DNA of 64,000 nt from Muribaculaceae bacterium (GTDB lineage Bacteria; Bacteroidota; Bacteroidia; Bacteroidales; Muribaculaceae), in NCBI GenBank assembly GCA_022510405.1, contig JAFLTP010000002.1, positions 1-64,000 on the forward strand, written 5' to 3'. The notes under the pieces were generated by a model. The model had not been told where the DNA came from and searched no databases. It was given only the letters and a program-made list of their open reading frames with translations. How positions within the stretch are numbered: the stretch's first letter is position 1; each line of letters opens with the position of its first letter. Of this stretch, positions 35,322-43,763 are shown piece by piece. The position numbers and the translations under genes are program-made.

Positions 35322-36296
35322 TTAGGGTTTAGTAGTTACAGTGGAGGGGATATCTTCTTCCTCTTGCTCCCGTTTTTCGTAAGCATCCACTATTCGTTGC
35401 ACCAATGGATGCCTAACTATATCCTTCTTTCCATATTCAATCACCCCGATTCCTTCCACTCCTTTAAGTATTCTCATAGCCTGCAGAAGGCCGCTTTGCA
35501 TAGTATGGGGAAGGTCTACCTGAGTAAGGTCTCCTGTCACAATCATTCGGCTGTTCATGCCCATACGGGTCAGGAACATTTTCATTTGATGTTTCGTGGT
35601 GTTCTGTGCCTCATCAAGGATTATCACCGCATCGTTAAGTGTACGTCCACGCATAAACGCCAGAGGTGCTATCTGGATCACATCGCTTTCCATATATTCC
35701 TTCAGTTTCAACTGGGGTATCATATCCTCAAGAGCGTCATACAACGGTCGCAGATACGGATCTATCTTGTCTTTCATATCTCCAGGCAAGAATCCGAGTT
35801 TTTCTCCGGCTTCAACCGCCGGTCGCGACAATATTATCCTTTTACATGCCTTATTCTTCAAAGCCTGTACCGCCAATGCTATGGCTATGTAGGTTTTTCC
35901 GGTTCCTGCCGGTCCCAACGCGAAGGTAAGACCGTTTTGAGCGAAACTTCTCACCATCTTTGCCTGATTTCCATTCCGTGGACTGATGGGTTTACCGTTT
36001 TGACCGAATATGATGACCCCCTCTGAATTAATAGGCTTGGGTGGTTCTCCCTTTATGACATCTATGATCACATCTTCGGGGAGTTTATTATATTTAGAAG
36101 CGTAGGTTTCCAATTCCTTGATTTTCTTCTCGAACTCCAAAGTCTCTGAATCTTCTCCTATCACCCTCAGCACGTTCCCACGTGCAGCCATCCGCAATTT
36201 CGGAAAAAGATTACGGATCAGGTTCACATTATTGTTGTTGACCCCGTAGAATATCTGAGGATCAACATTGTCTATAATTACATTCCTTTCGTTCAT
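35322..36296 (-). CDS. phoH: PhoH family ATPase
   Basis: 324 residues. Walker A GPAGTGKT near residue 134, Walker B VIILDEAQN near 230, then MIVTGDLTQVDLP, typical for PhoH/YbeZ. The N-terminal extension (about 120 residues) contains a KH-like segment (RGNVLRVIGEDSETLEFEKKI). PhoH proteins are RNA-linked P-loop ATPases often associated with ribosome or RNA maturation. It is downstream of sufB by 60 bases and upstream of the Smr gene, so the three may be one transcript. Usual partner ybeY is not seen. Confidence 0.93.
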   Translation of the reverse strand: MNERNVIIDNVDPQIFYGVNNNNVNLIRNLFPKLRMAARGNVLRVIGEDSETLEFEKKIKELETYASKYNKLPEDVIIDVIKGEPPKPINSEGVIIFGQNGKPISPRNGNQAKMVRSFAQNGLTFALGPAGTGKTYIAIALAVQALKNKACKRIILSRPAVEAGEKLGFLPGDMKDKIDPYLRPLYDALEDMIPQLKLKEYMESDVIQIAPLAFMRGRTLNDAVIILDEAQNTTKHQMKMFLTRMGMNSRMIVTGDLTQVDLPHTMQSGLLQAMRILKGVEGIGVIEYGKKDIVRHPLVQRIVDAYEKREQEEEDIPSTVTTKP

Positions 36297-36356
36297 TCCA
36301 ATTTCCTCTAAACTTTTTCTCTCATCCCCTAAACCTTATAGCTTATCACTTTATCC

Positions 36357-37808
36357 TTATCCAACCGATCCCTCCAAAGTTATCTGTAGCAATTTCTGTG
36401 CCTCAACTGCAAATTCCATCGGCAATTTATTCATAACTTCTTTGGCATATCCGTTAACTATCAATGCTACAGCCTCTTCCATCGGAATTCCTCTTTGACG
36501 GCAATAAAACAATTGTGCTTCGTTTATTTTTGATGTTGTCGCTTCATGCTCAACCGTACTGCTCGAATTCCTTACATCGATATAAGGGAAGGTGTGAGCT
36601 CCACATTCATTTCCCATTAATAACGAATCACATTGCGTATAATTGCGACAACCGGTAGCTTTTTCATCAACTCTCACCAGTCCTCTATAGGAATTCTGGC
36701 TCTTACCTGCAGAAATCCCTTTACTGACAATTGTACTTCGTGAATTTTTCCCTACATGTATCATTTTGGTACCCGTGTCCGCTTGCTGCATATTGTTGGT
36801 CACTGCCACCGAATAGAACTCACCTACACTCTCCTCTCCTTTGAGGATACAGGATGGATATTTCCATGTTATGGCACTCCCGGTCTCAACCTGAGTCCAG
36901 GATATTTTGGATTTATAACCCCGACATAATCCACGTTTTGTCACAAAATTGTATATACCGCCATTGCCTTCCTTGTCACCGGCATACCAGTTCTGCACGG
37001 TGCTATATTTCACCTCAGCTCTCTCTTCGCAGATAATTTCCACTATGGCGGCATGAAGCTGATTCTCGTCACGCATCGGAGCGGTACATCCTTCCAGATA
37101 ACTTACATAAGCGTCATCATCGGCAACTATCAATGTCCTTTCAAACTGACCGGTGCCCGCTGCGTTGATTCGGAAATAGGTGCTCAATTCCATCGGGCAT
37201 CTCACGCCTTTGGGAATATATACGAAGGAGCCATCCGAAAATACAGCCGAATTAAGTGCGGCGAAAAAATTGTCTCTATAACTTACAACCGTACCTAAAT
37301 ACTTTTTCACCAAATCGGGATAATCTTTCACAGCTTCTGAGAATGAACAGAAAATGACTCCCAATTCAGCCAGTTTCTCTCTGTGAGTGGTCTTTACACT
37401 CACAGAATCCATCACGGCATCCACTGCCACCCCTGCCAATTGTTTCTGTTCTTCCAGTGATATTCCGAGTTTATTGAAAGTTTCCACGAGTTCGGGGTCA
37501 ACTTCATCCATACTCTTCTTCAGCTCTTTCTTTTTTGGCGCAGCATAATATGAGATAGCCTGGTAATCGATGTGAGGGATATTAAGATGTGCCCAATGGG
37601 GCATCTTTAGTGTCAGCCAATATCGGTAGGCCTTTAGTCTGAAATCAAGAAGCCATTCAGGTTCACCTTTCTTTTCAGATATGAAACGGATCACGTCTTC
37701 ATTCAGTCCTGGGGCTACTATATCTGTTGCAATATCGCTGGTGAATCCATATTTATATTCGCTTTGTGTTGCGTCTTGAAGAATATTGTCACTATTGTTT
37801 GATGCCAT
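36357..37808 (-). CDS. sufB: Fe-S cluster assembly protein SufB
   Basis: 483 residues, start ATG 37808. SufB core patterns are clear: GAVSYRDN-like [89 protein letters not shown] and [23 protein letters not shown] near the C-terminus. It is the scaffold of the SufBC2D complex that builds Fe-S clusters with sulfur from SufS. Neither sufC nor sufD is beside it: the next genes downstream are phoH and the Smr gene, and upstream is tRNA-Gln. The partners must lie elsewhere. Confidence 0.96.
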   Translation of the reverse strand: MASNNSDNILQDATQSEYKYGFTSDIATDIVAPGLNEDVIRFISEKKGEPEWLLDFRLKAYRYWLTLKMPHWAHLNIPHIDYQAISYYAAPKKKELKKSMDEVDPELVETFNKLGISLEEQKQLAGVAVDAVMDSVSVKTTHREKLAELGVIFCSFSEAVKDYPDLVKKYLGTVVSYRDNFFAALNSAVFSDGSFVYIPKGVRCPMELSTYFRINAAGTGQFERTLIVADDDAYVSYLEGCTAPMRDENQLHAAIVEIICEERAEVKYSTVQNWYAGDKEGNGGIYNFVTKRGLCRGYKSKISWTQVETGSAITWKYPSCILKGEESVGEFYSVAVTNNMQQADTGTKMIHVGKNSRSTIVSKGISAGKSQNSYRGLVRVDEKATGCRNYTQCDSLLMGNECGAHTFPYIDVRNSSSTVEHEATTSKINEAQLFYCRQRGIPMEEAVALIVNGYAKEVMNKLPMEFAVEAQKLLQITLEGSVG

Positions 37809-37896
37809 GGCTATATTTTATTTTTACTCTAATTTATTAACAAATTCCAAACCAATAGTGTTTTACTCTACAATTTTCAAATTTTTTCAAATAAAC

Positions 37897-37927
37897 TTTG
37901 CACTTTAAACATAAATCCTTAACTTTG
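37897..37927 (+). promoter_or_regulatory. Promoter of tRNA-Gln
   Basis: TTTG (37897-37900), 19 bases, TAACTTTG (37920-37927): a full Bacteroidetes promoter match ending 17 bases before the mature tRNA. Confidence 0.75.
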
Positions 37928-37944
37928 CACTCACAAAGCGGTAT

Positions 37945-38015
37945 TGGCTTATGGTGTAATGGTAGCACTACAGATTTTGGTTCTGCCTGTCCAAGTTCGA
38001 ATCTTGGTAAGCCAA
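37945..38015 (+). tRNA. tRNA-Gln (anticodon TTG)
   Basis: Acceptor TGGCTTA / TAAGCCA with discriminator A, anticodon stem CAGA / TCTG around TTTTGGT (anticodon TTG), T-arm CCAAGTTCGAATCTTGG. The 3' CCA is not encoded (CAG follows), unlike the two tRNA-Glu genes here. Confidence 0.95.
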
Positions 38016-38023
38016 CAGAAAAA

Positions 38024-38050
38024 AGGAGGTTTGAGCCTCCTTTTTTTATT
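38024..38050 (+). terminator. Terminator after tRNA-Gln
   Basis: AGGAGG and CCTCCT arms around a short loop, followed by TTTTTTTATT, immediately downstream of the tRNA. Confidence 0.85.
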
Positions 38051-38093
38051 TTATAAACTTTCTATGTCTCGAAGCATAAAAAGTATTGTATGT

Positions 38094-38125
38094 AAAAAAG
38101 GGATGCTCTGAAGCATCCCTTTTAT
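38094..38125 (-). terminator. Terminator of the five-repeat secreted protein gene
   Basis: AAAAGGGATGCT-CTGA-AGCATCCCTTTT, a perfect 12-bp stem with U-rich ends on both strands, 28 bases after the stop of the gene at 38153. Confidence 0.8.
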
Positions 38126-38152
38126 ATTATAGAATTTTTAAGACTCGCTATC

Positions 38153-40213
38153 TTATTTGATAACCACTTTGTGACCGTTGATTACATAGATACCCTTACC
38201 AAGAGCCTTGAGAGCATCTACGCTACCATTCTTAACAACGTGAGTACCGTTGATTGAGTATACATTGTATACACCTTCCGGAGATGTCAAGTCAACAACC
38301 TTTGAAGTATCGCCCTCGTTAGGTTCACCGTCTACATAGTAAACAGCTGCGATAGTGGGGAGCATAGAATCAATTTCCTCTTCTGCCTCTTCACCTTCAC
38401 CTTCTATAACTGTTGCGAAACCATTGATTGTGAGATAGTACATACCGGGTTCGTTGATAGCTACAACATCTTCATTTTCATCGGCAGCGTTAACGAACTT
38501 GAATTCCCAAACTGATCCATCGCTTTCTGCTTTAGTGTTTCTTGTAGGATATTCGCAAGTGAATACTATTTCGTCGTCACCTAATGCACCGTTTGTGATA
38601 ACTGCTGCAGCCCTATTGCCACCTATGAAATCAATATTATTGTTAGCATAGAAATCAAGAACAACTTCAGTGATTTCGCTTAATACGGCACCGTTAGCCG
38701 GCTCAAGGTTGTAAGCTACCGGATAAGCGATTGTATAATTAACTACGATGTTCGGGAGATCAACTTTTTCTTCACCTTCTTCTACATACATACCACGGAT
38801 TGTGAGAGTATAGCTACCGGGAACGTTGATAGCTTCAAGAACGTCATCATCTTCATCCATGAACTTGAATTGATATGCGCTTGCTGCTTCTGCAAAGGTG
38901 TTGCGATCCGGTTCATTGCAAACATATACAACACCTGTATTATTGTTTTCAAGAACTGCTACAGCCATCTTGTTGTTTTCGTAGAAGGAAACAACATCAT
39001 TTTCGAATGAAAGTACAATACCCTGAAGGTTTTCAACTGTTGAGTCAGCAGCAGGAGTGAGTTCGTAAGCTATAGGATATTCAATTGTATAATTAGTAGT
39101 GATAACCGGAAGTGATTCTGCATCTTCACCTTCACCTACATACATACCACGGATAGTGAGTTTGTAGTTACCCGGGAGGTTAGAGAAGTCAATTAATTCT
39201 TCCTCTTCTTCGTCAAGGAAGTAGAACACGTATTGGCTTGCTGCTTCTGCAAAGGTATTGCGTTCAGCTTCATAGCAATTGTATACCTCACCAGAAGTTG
39301 TGTTTTCAAGAACTGCTACAGGCATTTTGTTGTTGTCGTAGAATGAAACAACGTCATCAGCAAATGTAAGTTTGATACCTTGGAGGTTGGAAACAACACC
39401 GTCAGCAGGATCAAGAGCGTAAGCTACGGGATATTCGATAGTATATTTAGCTATGATTGCCGGAAGTGATTCAGCATCTTCACCTTCACCTACAAACATA
39501 CCGCGAACTGTGAGAACATATTCACCCGGTTCCTTAATTGTTTCTGGAGCTTCTTCATCATCTTCACCTAAGAATACGAGATTGTATTGGGAACCCTCAC
39601 TTTCTGCCTTAGGATTGAGGTTAGCTTCACCATTGTATATGCTACCTGTTGTAAGGTTCTCAAGAACGGCGTTGGCCATACGGCTATTGTCATAGAAACC
39701 TACCTTTTCAGATGTGAAATCGAGAACGATACCCTGAAGATCAGTAGCGACACCAGCAGCCGGGCTGAGAGTGTAAGGAGCCGGATATTCGATAGAGTAT
39801 TCAACAGTGATCGGGTCAAGCCATTCAACGTCTTGAGCTTCTCCTTCTGCGTTGAACAATTCGCCGATGTACATTCCTACGATTGTAAGAGTATAATCGC
39901 CCGGTTCGATGATTACCTCGTCAGCTTCTTCTTCACCTTCCTGGATGAAAGTAAGTTTGTATTCAGTACCTTCGGTAGCGTATGTGTTACGATCGGGATC
40001 CACGCACTGATAAGAAGTTCCTGTTGTAGTGTTTTCGAGGACAGCAACAGGCATTTTGTTGTTTTCAACGAAAGAAACATTTTCTGCGAAAGTAACCGTG
40101 ATACCTTGAAGATCCTTAACCACGCCCGGTTCAGGATTCAAAGTATACTCCTGAGCCATTGCTGCGCCTGCTGTCATCGCTGCAACGGCCAATGCTAAAG
40201 TAAATTTTCTCAT
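38153..40213 (-). CDS. Secreted acidic protein of five tandem repeats with C-terminal sorting tail
   Basis: About 686 residues from the ATG at 40213 (the ORF track uses a GTG nine bases earlier). Signal peptide ends at AAMAQ. Five repeats of 115-130 residues follow, each with consensus Y-x-L-x-P-A-x-G-V-x-x-x-L-Q-G-I-x-L-x-F, N-N-K-M-x-V-A-V-L-E-N, R-N-T-F-A-E-A, P-G-x-Y-x-L-T-I-R-G-M-Y and T-I-E-Y-P. The fold is probably beta-sandwich; acidic EEEE/DDED loops may bind cations. The end, VYSINGTHV...KGIYVINGHKVVIK, is the type-IX-like tail. Its own promoter and terminator make it monocistronic. I do not recognise the repeat; a cell-surface adhesin or glycan binder is possible. Confidence 0.8.
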   Translation of the reverse strand: MRKFTLALAVAAMTAGAAMAQEYTLNPEPGVVKDLQGITVTFAENVSFVENNKMPVAVLENTTTGTSYQCVDPDRNTYATEGTEYKLTFIQEGEEEADEVIIEPGDYTLTIVGMYIGELFNAEGEAQDVEWLDPITVEYSIEYPAPYTLSPAAGVATDLQGIVLDFTSEKVGFYDNSRMANAVLENLTTGSIYNGEANLNPKAESEGSQYNLVFLGEDDEEAPETIKEPGEYVLTVRGMFVGEGEDAESLPAIIAKYTIEYPVAYALDPADGVVSNLQGIKLTFADDVVSFYDNNKMPVAVLENTTSGEVYNCYEAERNTFAEAASQYVFYFLDEEEEELIDFSNLPGNYKLTIRGMYVGEGEDAESLPVITTNYTIEYPIAYELTPAADSTVENLQGIVLSFENDVVSFYENNKMAVAVLENNNTGVVYVCNEPDRNTFAEAASAYQFKFMDEDDDVLEAINVPGSYTLTIRGMYVEEGEEKVDLPNIVVNYTIAYPVAYNLEPANGAVLSEITEVVLDFYANNNIDFIGGNRAAAVITNGALGDDEIVFTCEYPTRNTKAESDGSVWEFKFVNAADENEDVVAINEPGMYYLTINGFATVIEGEGEEAEEEIDSMLPTIAAVYYVDGEPNEGDTSKVVDLTSPEGVYNVYSINGTHVVKNGSVDALKALGKGIYVINGHKVVIK

Positions 40214-40252
40214 AAAAAACACTTGTTAGTTAATAAATAGTAATTGTTTCTT

Positions 40253-40283
40253 CAAATTTACCGAAAATTTCGCTTATAACAAA
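40253..40283 (-). promoter_or_regulatory. Promoter of the five-repeat protein gene
   Basis: On the minus strand TTTG (40283-40280), 19 bases, TAAATTTG (40260-40253). Full consensus match; the predicted start near 40246 lies about 33 bases before the ATG. Confidence 0.75.
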
Positions 40284-40312
40284 ATTTTTCAATAAACAAA
40301 TTTTATTTTGAG

Positions 40313-40344
40313 AAAAAGAGGATGTTTTAAAACATCCTCTTTTT
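40313..40344 (-). terminator. Perfect 32-bp palindromic terminator
   Basis: AAAAAGAGGATGTTTT and its exact reverse complement, so it can act in either direction. It ends the gene at 40351-41997 and isolates it from the next promoter. Confidence 0.8.
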
Positions 40345-40350
40345 GTCGAT

Positions 40351-41997
40351 TTATTTTATCACTACTTTTTTACCACTAATGATATAAATTCCCTTTGACA
40401 AATTGGCAGGATTGTCAATTTTCACGCCATTGAGATTATAAACTTCATTTGATTCCATATCCTTTTCAAGGGCGCTTACAGATGAAGGACCATCAGGCGC
40501 CGGAGTATTTTGGTAGGTGAGCCATTCGGCTATACCGGGATTGGAGTCAATGAATTTTTGACCGTCAGCTCCAACTATATTACCAATGAATACTGTAATG
40601 CTATTATAAGTTTTGCTTCCGGTACTATATAGTGCCCCGAAATCAATTCCACTCATGTCTACAGTCACAGTGGCTCCATCCACAGTACATGGCAAATCCA
40701 TTCCCGGGTCAGGATTATCTCCGGCTGATCCGGATCCCCAATACTGGTTGCCGAACACCATGCTTGCACTTGGCTTGGAAATTACCTCCTCATTGAAAGT
40801 GATAGTTGCGATCATAGCTTTGTCGCCCTTTGCTGATGAGCTATACACAACTTCCGGCCAAGATTGTTCTACGATATACATATCTACTTCCGGACGCATC
40901 CATGTGATAGACAGATCACCCTCTTTAACAATTACGGCATCATTATCAAGAGTAGACTCAGTTAATAGAATTCCATTGTAGTTAACATTCGTGAGAGTGA
41001 GTGTTAATTCTGTCCCATTAGCAGCTTTCGCAAAATAAAGTGAAACAGCCTGGAATTTCCACATATTATTGGTATACTCATATTGTCCGTTTTCACCTAT
41101 CTGGCCTTCTTCATTTATAAGTTCTTCAGTGACTGATTCAGTTTTACCAACGGGAGTATAAGTTATATAAGCGTGGTCGAATTTTACATTTACCGGATCG
41201 AATGACAACAATACTCCGGCTCCATAGTCACCTTCATAGTCAAAAGACATTCCTGGAGTTGGAGTCACTTCAACAATAGCGACACCTGTAAGCTCTGCCA
41301 AGGAGAATGTAAATTCACAATTACGAACCAAATTGTTGTAGAAATAGTAAGTGGTGCCTCCTGTAACAGGTGTTGAATAATGAGTTAAAGAGGATTCAGT
41401 CTCAGACTCATTTCCTACGTATTGTAGCTCAACTTTTTGATTGAGTGCCATATCTGAAAACAAGAGACCTGCACCGGCAGGAGATGCCCAATTGAACTGA
41501 TAATAAGTTGTGGCGGCGATTGTAAGTACTCCGTCTGTGGCAGGGGTATACTCCATTACCTCATCGTATGCCGTGAAAGGTACATCCTCTGTAATTATAG
41601 CCAATCCCTGTTCGTTTGGTTCCCAGGAAAACTCCACTGCAGAAAGAGTGTCATATTGACCTGAGGGACCATAGAAATAAACGGTCTGACCTTCAGACAA
41701 AACATAAGGCAATGTATACACATTTAATTTTTGTGTATATCCGTCACTAATAATCCAATTGGATTCTGAATGATCATCGGCCGACTTAAATAGATGAGAA
41801 TCAAAAGAGCCAGTCTGGTAAACATAAAGAGTACCATTTGAATCAGCAGTAAAAGTACCTTCCAAAGGATCGGAAGCACTTAACCCTGAATAGACCTTGC
41901 CCATCTCCAATGTGTTCTCCGCAGAAGCAGAAGCTACACCTGCTCCAAAAATCAAGAGACCCATTGCGAGCTTTGTAAATGTAAAGGTTTTTTTCAT
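40351..41997 (-). CDS. Secreted protein of unknown function with C-terminal sorting tail
   Basis: 548 residues. Signal peptide ends at SASAE. The mature protein is all beta by pattern: an N-terminal part with two sub-repeats of bacterial pre-peptidase type look (GTFTADSNGTLYVYQTG and YTPATDGVLTIAATTYY), a middle domain, and a C-terminal domain with MIATITFNEEV. The end, VYNLNGVKI...KGIYIISGKKVVIK, is the tail shared with the neighbours. No catalytic motif is seen. Probably a surface or secreted protein; the function is unknown. The 185-base gap upstream holds a hairpin and no gene. Confidence 0.7.
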   Translation of the reverse strand: MKKTFTFTKLAMGLLIFGAGVASASAENTLEMGKVYSGLSASDPLEGTFTADSNGTLYVYQTGSFDSHLFKSADDHSESNWIISDGYTQKLNVYTLPYVLSEGQTVYFYGPSGQYDTLSAVEFSWEPNEQGLAIITEDVPFTAYDEVMEYTPATDGVLTIAATTYYQFNWASPAGAGLLFSDMALNQKVELQYVGNESETESSLTHYSTPVTGGTTYYFYNNLVRNCEFTFSLAELTGVAIVEVTPTPGMSFDYEGDYGAGVLLSFDPVNVKFDHAYITYTPVGKTESVTEELINEEGQIGENGQYEYTNNMWKFQAVSLYFAKAANGTELTLTLTNVNYNGILLTESTLDNDAVIVKEGDLSITWMRPEVDMYIVEQSWPEVVYSSSAKGDKAMIATITFNEEVISKPSASMVFGNQYWGSGSAGDNPDPGMDLPCTVDGATVTVDMSGIDFGALYSTGSKTYNSITVFIGNIVGADGQKFIDSNPGIAEWLTYQNTPAPDGPSSVSALEKDMESNEVYNLNGVKIDNPANLSKGIYIISGKKVVIK

Positions 41998-42096
41998 AAC
42001 ATTAACTGTTTGGTTTTATACTATATACGAAATTTTTCTCTGATTATTATTGATTATATTTGAAATATTTGACCATTCACATTATTTACTTTGAAT

Positions 42097-42135
42097 CCTG
42101 TCCCTCCATTTTATTATTAGGAGGGGCAGGTTTTT
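42097..42135. terminator. Hairpin downstream of propeller-like gene pair
   Basis: CCTGTCCCTCC and GGAGGGGCAGG form an 11-position stem with one mismatch. The T-run (TTTTT) lies on the right, so by rule it points rightwards although the gene it follows is on the minus strand. It may still serve as a 3' end stabiliser for that transcript. Confidence 0.5.
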
Positions 42136-42182
42136 CAGAGTATTTTAAATCAAATTCTTTTACTTTCTCTTCCCAATAATTA

Positions 42183-43763
42183 TTATTTGAGTATTTTTTT
42201 ACCGTTTATGATATATATCCCTTTAGGCAAATTATTCACAACGGAAGCATCTTTTGTTTCCATCACTTTCACGCCATTAAGATCATATACCTTGTAGATT
42301 CCATCTGTTGCATTATCCACAATGGATTCCACTCCGGCATTTCCTAAAAGTATGAAGTAAGTGTTGTAATAATACCCCCCGTTTGCATAGTCGGAATCCG
42401 CCAACTGGTCAGGGATCAAGGCACCGGTGATGATAGTCCTGTCATCGTTCATACTTACCACACCAGTTCCTCCGGGCACTTCAGCATCAAGCCATTCGGC
42501 AATCTCAGGATATTCGGGTTCCAAGTATTCTTGTAAAGTAATGAATTCATTGGAATCAGGAAGCATGATATATGAATTAGGAACATATTCAAGTCCTTTT
42601 GTAATGATTAATGTTCCATCAGGAAGTATCATGGAAGGATAATATTCTTTGGTAGGAGTTTCAATTTCCTGAATTTCATCATTAGTAATTCCGAATTTAT
42701 AAATCTTACTTATAATATCAAAATTGTCATCTGTCAAGCCTCCACGTATCATAAGGTATTCGCCTGAAGGTTCAATAGTAAGTTCATTACCACTAAAAGT
42801 AGGACTTGTTTTAAGCACCTCGTTATAAATCTTTATATAATCAGCAATGGCTTGACCCTGTCCGTAGAACCATTGGTTGTAACTTACAATAGCTTCTTCA
42901 TATTCCTTTAGTTGAGTGGGGTTCATATATTCTTCCGGATCAGGCATTATTTCACTTTCGCCTGATACATATGCCTGATATGCCTCCAAATAAGCCGTCT
43001 TCTTTTGGCCGCTCATGAAATCTTCCGGATTGGGGTAAGGAGGCTGCTCTGCCCATGGATTCTTTGGTAGGTCAATCCCTGTGGGATTAAACAGTGACTT
43101 TGAAGGGAGTTCATAATTCCATTCTCCTTTCTCGTCTTCTGTGAAATAAATAGGATAAGAGTATTGTCCTCTTCCGTCTAATACTTCCCCGACAATTGTT
43201 TTTCCGTCACGACTCATCCATACGGCTGTGATATATTCAGGAGCTACTCCAAAGAAGTCAACCTCCGGATAAGGCAAGATAATTGGCTCTCCGACATTTC
43301 CGTCAGCGTCTATATCGGCCACAAAAGGCACATACATTGTATAATATTCTTCTCTATCTTCATTATTCTGGTTAACAATCGGGTTGTTCAGGATTCCACA
43401 AATACGCGTCGCATCCGGTGTAATGGAATTGAAATCACAAAACCAGAATTTATCAGCTATTGTAGGAGGAAATGAAGTCTTGCCATTATATAAAAGAGCT
43501 CCTACATCGTTCATATCTCCCACAGCCATACCATTGTCGGCTACTGCATTTCCGAGTCCTAAAATGATACCACTGTAATATGTGTTATCTCCGGTTTCAG
43601 TATTGTAAAGGCTGCCATCGCCTGCCATACTGCCAACCCATTTTCCGTTGGGCGAAATCTTCAATGCATAAACTCCGGGAACCAATTCCGGCTCCACGCT
43701 TTCCTGTGCAAAACATGAAACTGAAGCCAAAAGACTTGCTGCTAATAGAATGCTTTTTCTCAT
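42183..43763 (-). CDS. Secreted beta-propeller-like protein with C-terminal sorting tail (paralogue A)
   Basis: 526 residues. Signal peptide MRKSILLAASLLASVSCFA. Repeated motifs of the type VYALKISPNGKWVGSM, LGNAVADNGMAVGDM, FNSITPDATRICGI and ITAVWMSRDGKTIVGEV suggest a HAF/WD-like propeller of six or seven blades. A proline-rich helical insert (PYPNPEDFMSGQKKTAYLEAYQAYVSG) sits near the middle. The end (VYDLNGVKV...KGIYIINGKKILK) is the shared tail. The start overlaps the preceding paralogue's stop by four bases, so the two are co-translated. No active site is apparent. Confidence 0.75.
   Translation of the reverse strand: MRKSILLAASLLASVSCFAQESVEPELVPGVYALKISPNGKWVGSMAGDGSLYNTETGDNTYYSGIILGLGNAVADNGMAVGDMNDVGALLYNGKTSFPPTIADKFWFCDFNSITPDATRICGILNNPIVNQNNEDREEYYTMYVPFVADIDADGNVGEPIILPYPEVDFFGVAPEYITAVWMSRDGKTIVGEVLDGRGQYSYPIYFTEDEKGEWNYELPSKSLFNPTGIDLPKNPWAEQPPYPNPEDFMSGQKKTAYLEAYQAYVSGESEIMPDPEEYMNPTQLKEYEEAIVSYNQWFYGQGQAIADYIKIYNEVLKTSPTFSGNELTIEPSGEYLMIRGGLTDDNFDIISKIYKFGITNDEIQEIETPTKEYYPSMILPDGTLIITKGLEYVPNSYIMLPDSNEFITLQEYLEPEYPEIAEWLDAEVPGGTGVVSMNDDRTIITGALIPDQLADSDYANGGYYYNTYFILLGNAGVESIVDNATDGIYKVYDLNGVKVMETKDASVVNNLPKGIYIINGKKILK

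Noticed and set aside
35004-36026. 340-residue plus-strand ORF opposite the Smr and phoH genes
   Set aside because: It spans two well-supported minus-strand genes and their junction; its translation has no family features.
39587-40198. 203-residue plus-strand ORF opposite the five-repeat protein
   Set aside because: Antisense shadow of repeat units; no signal peptide or domain.
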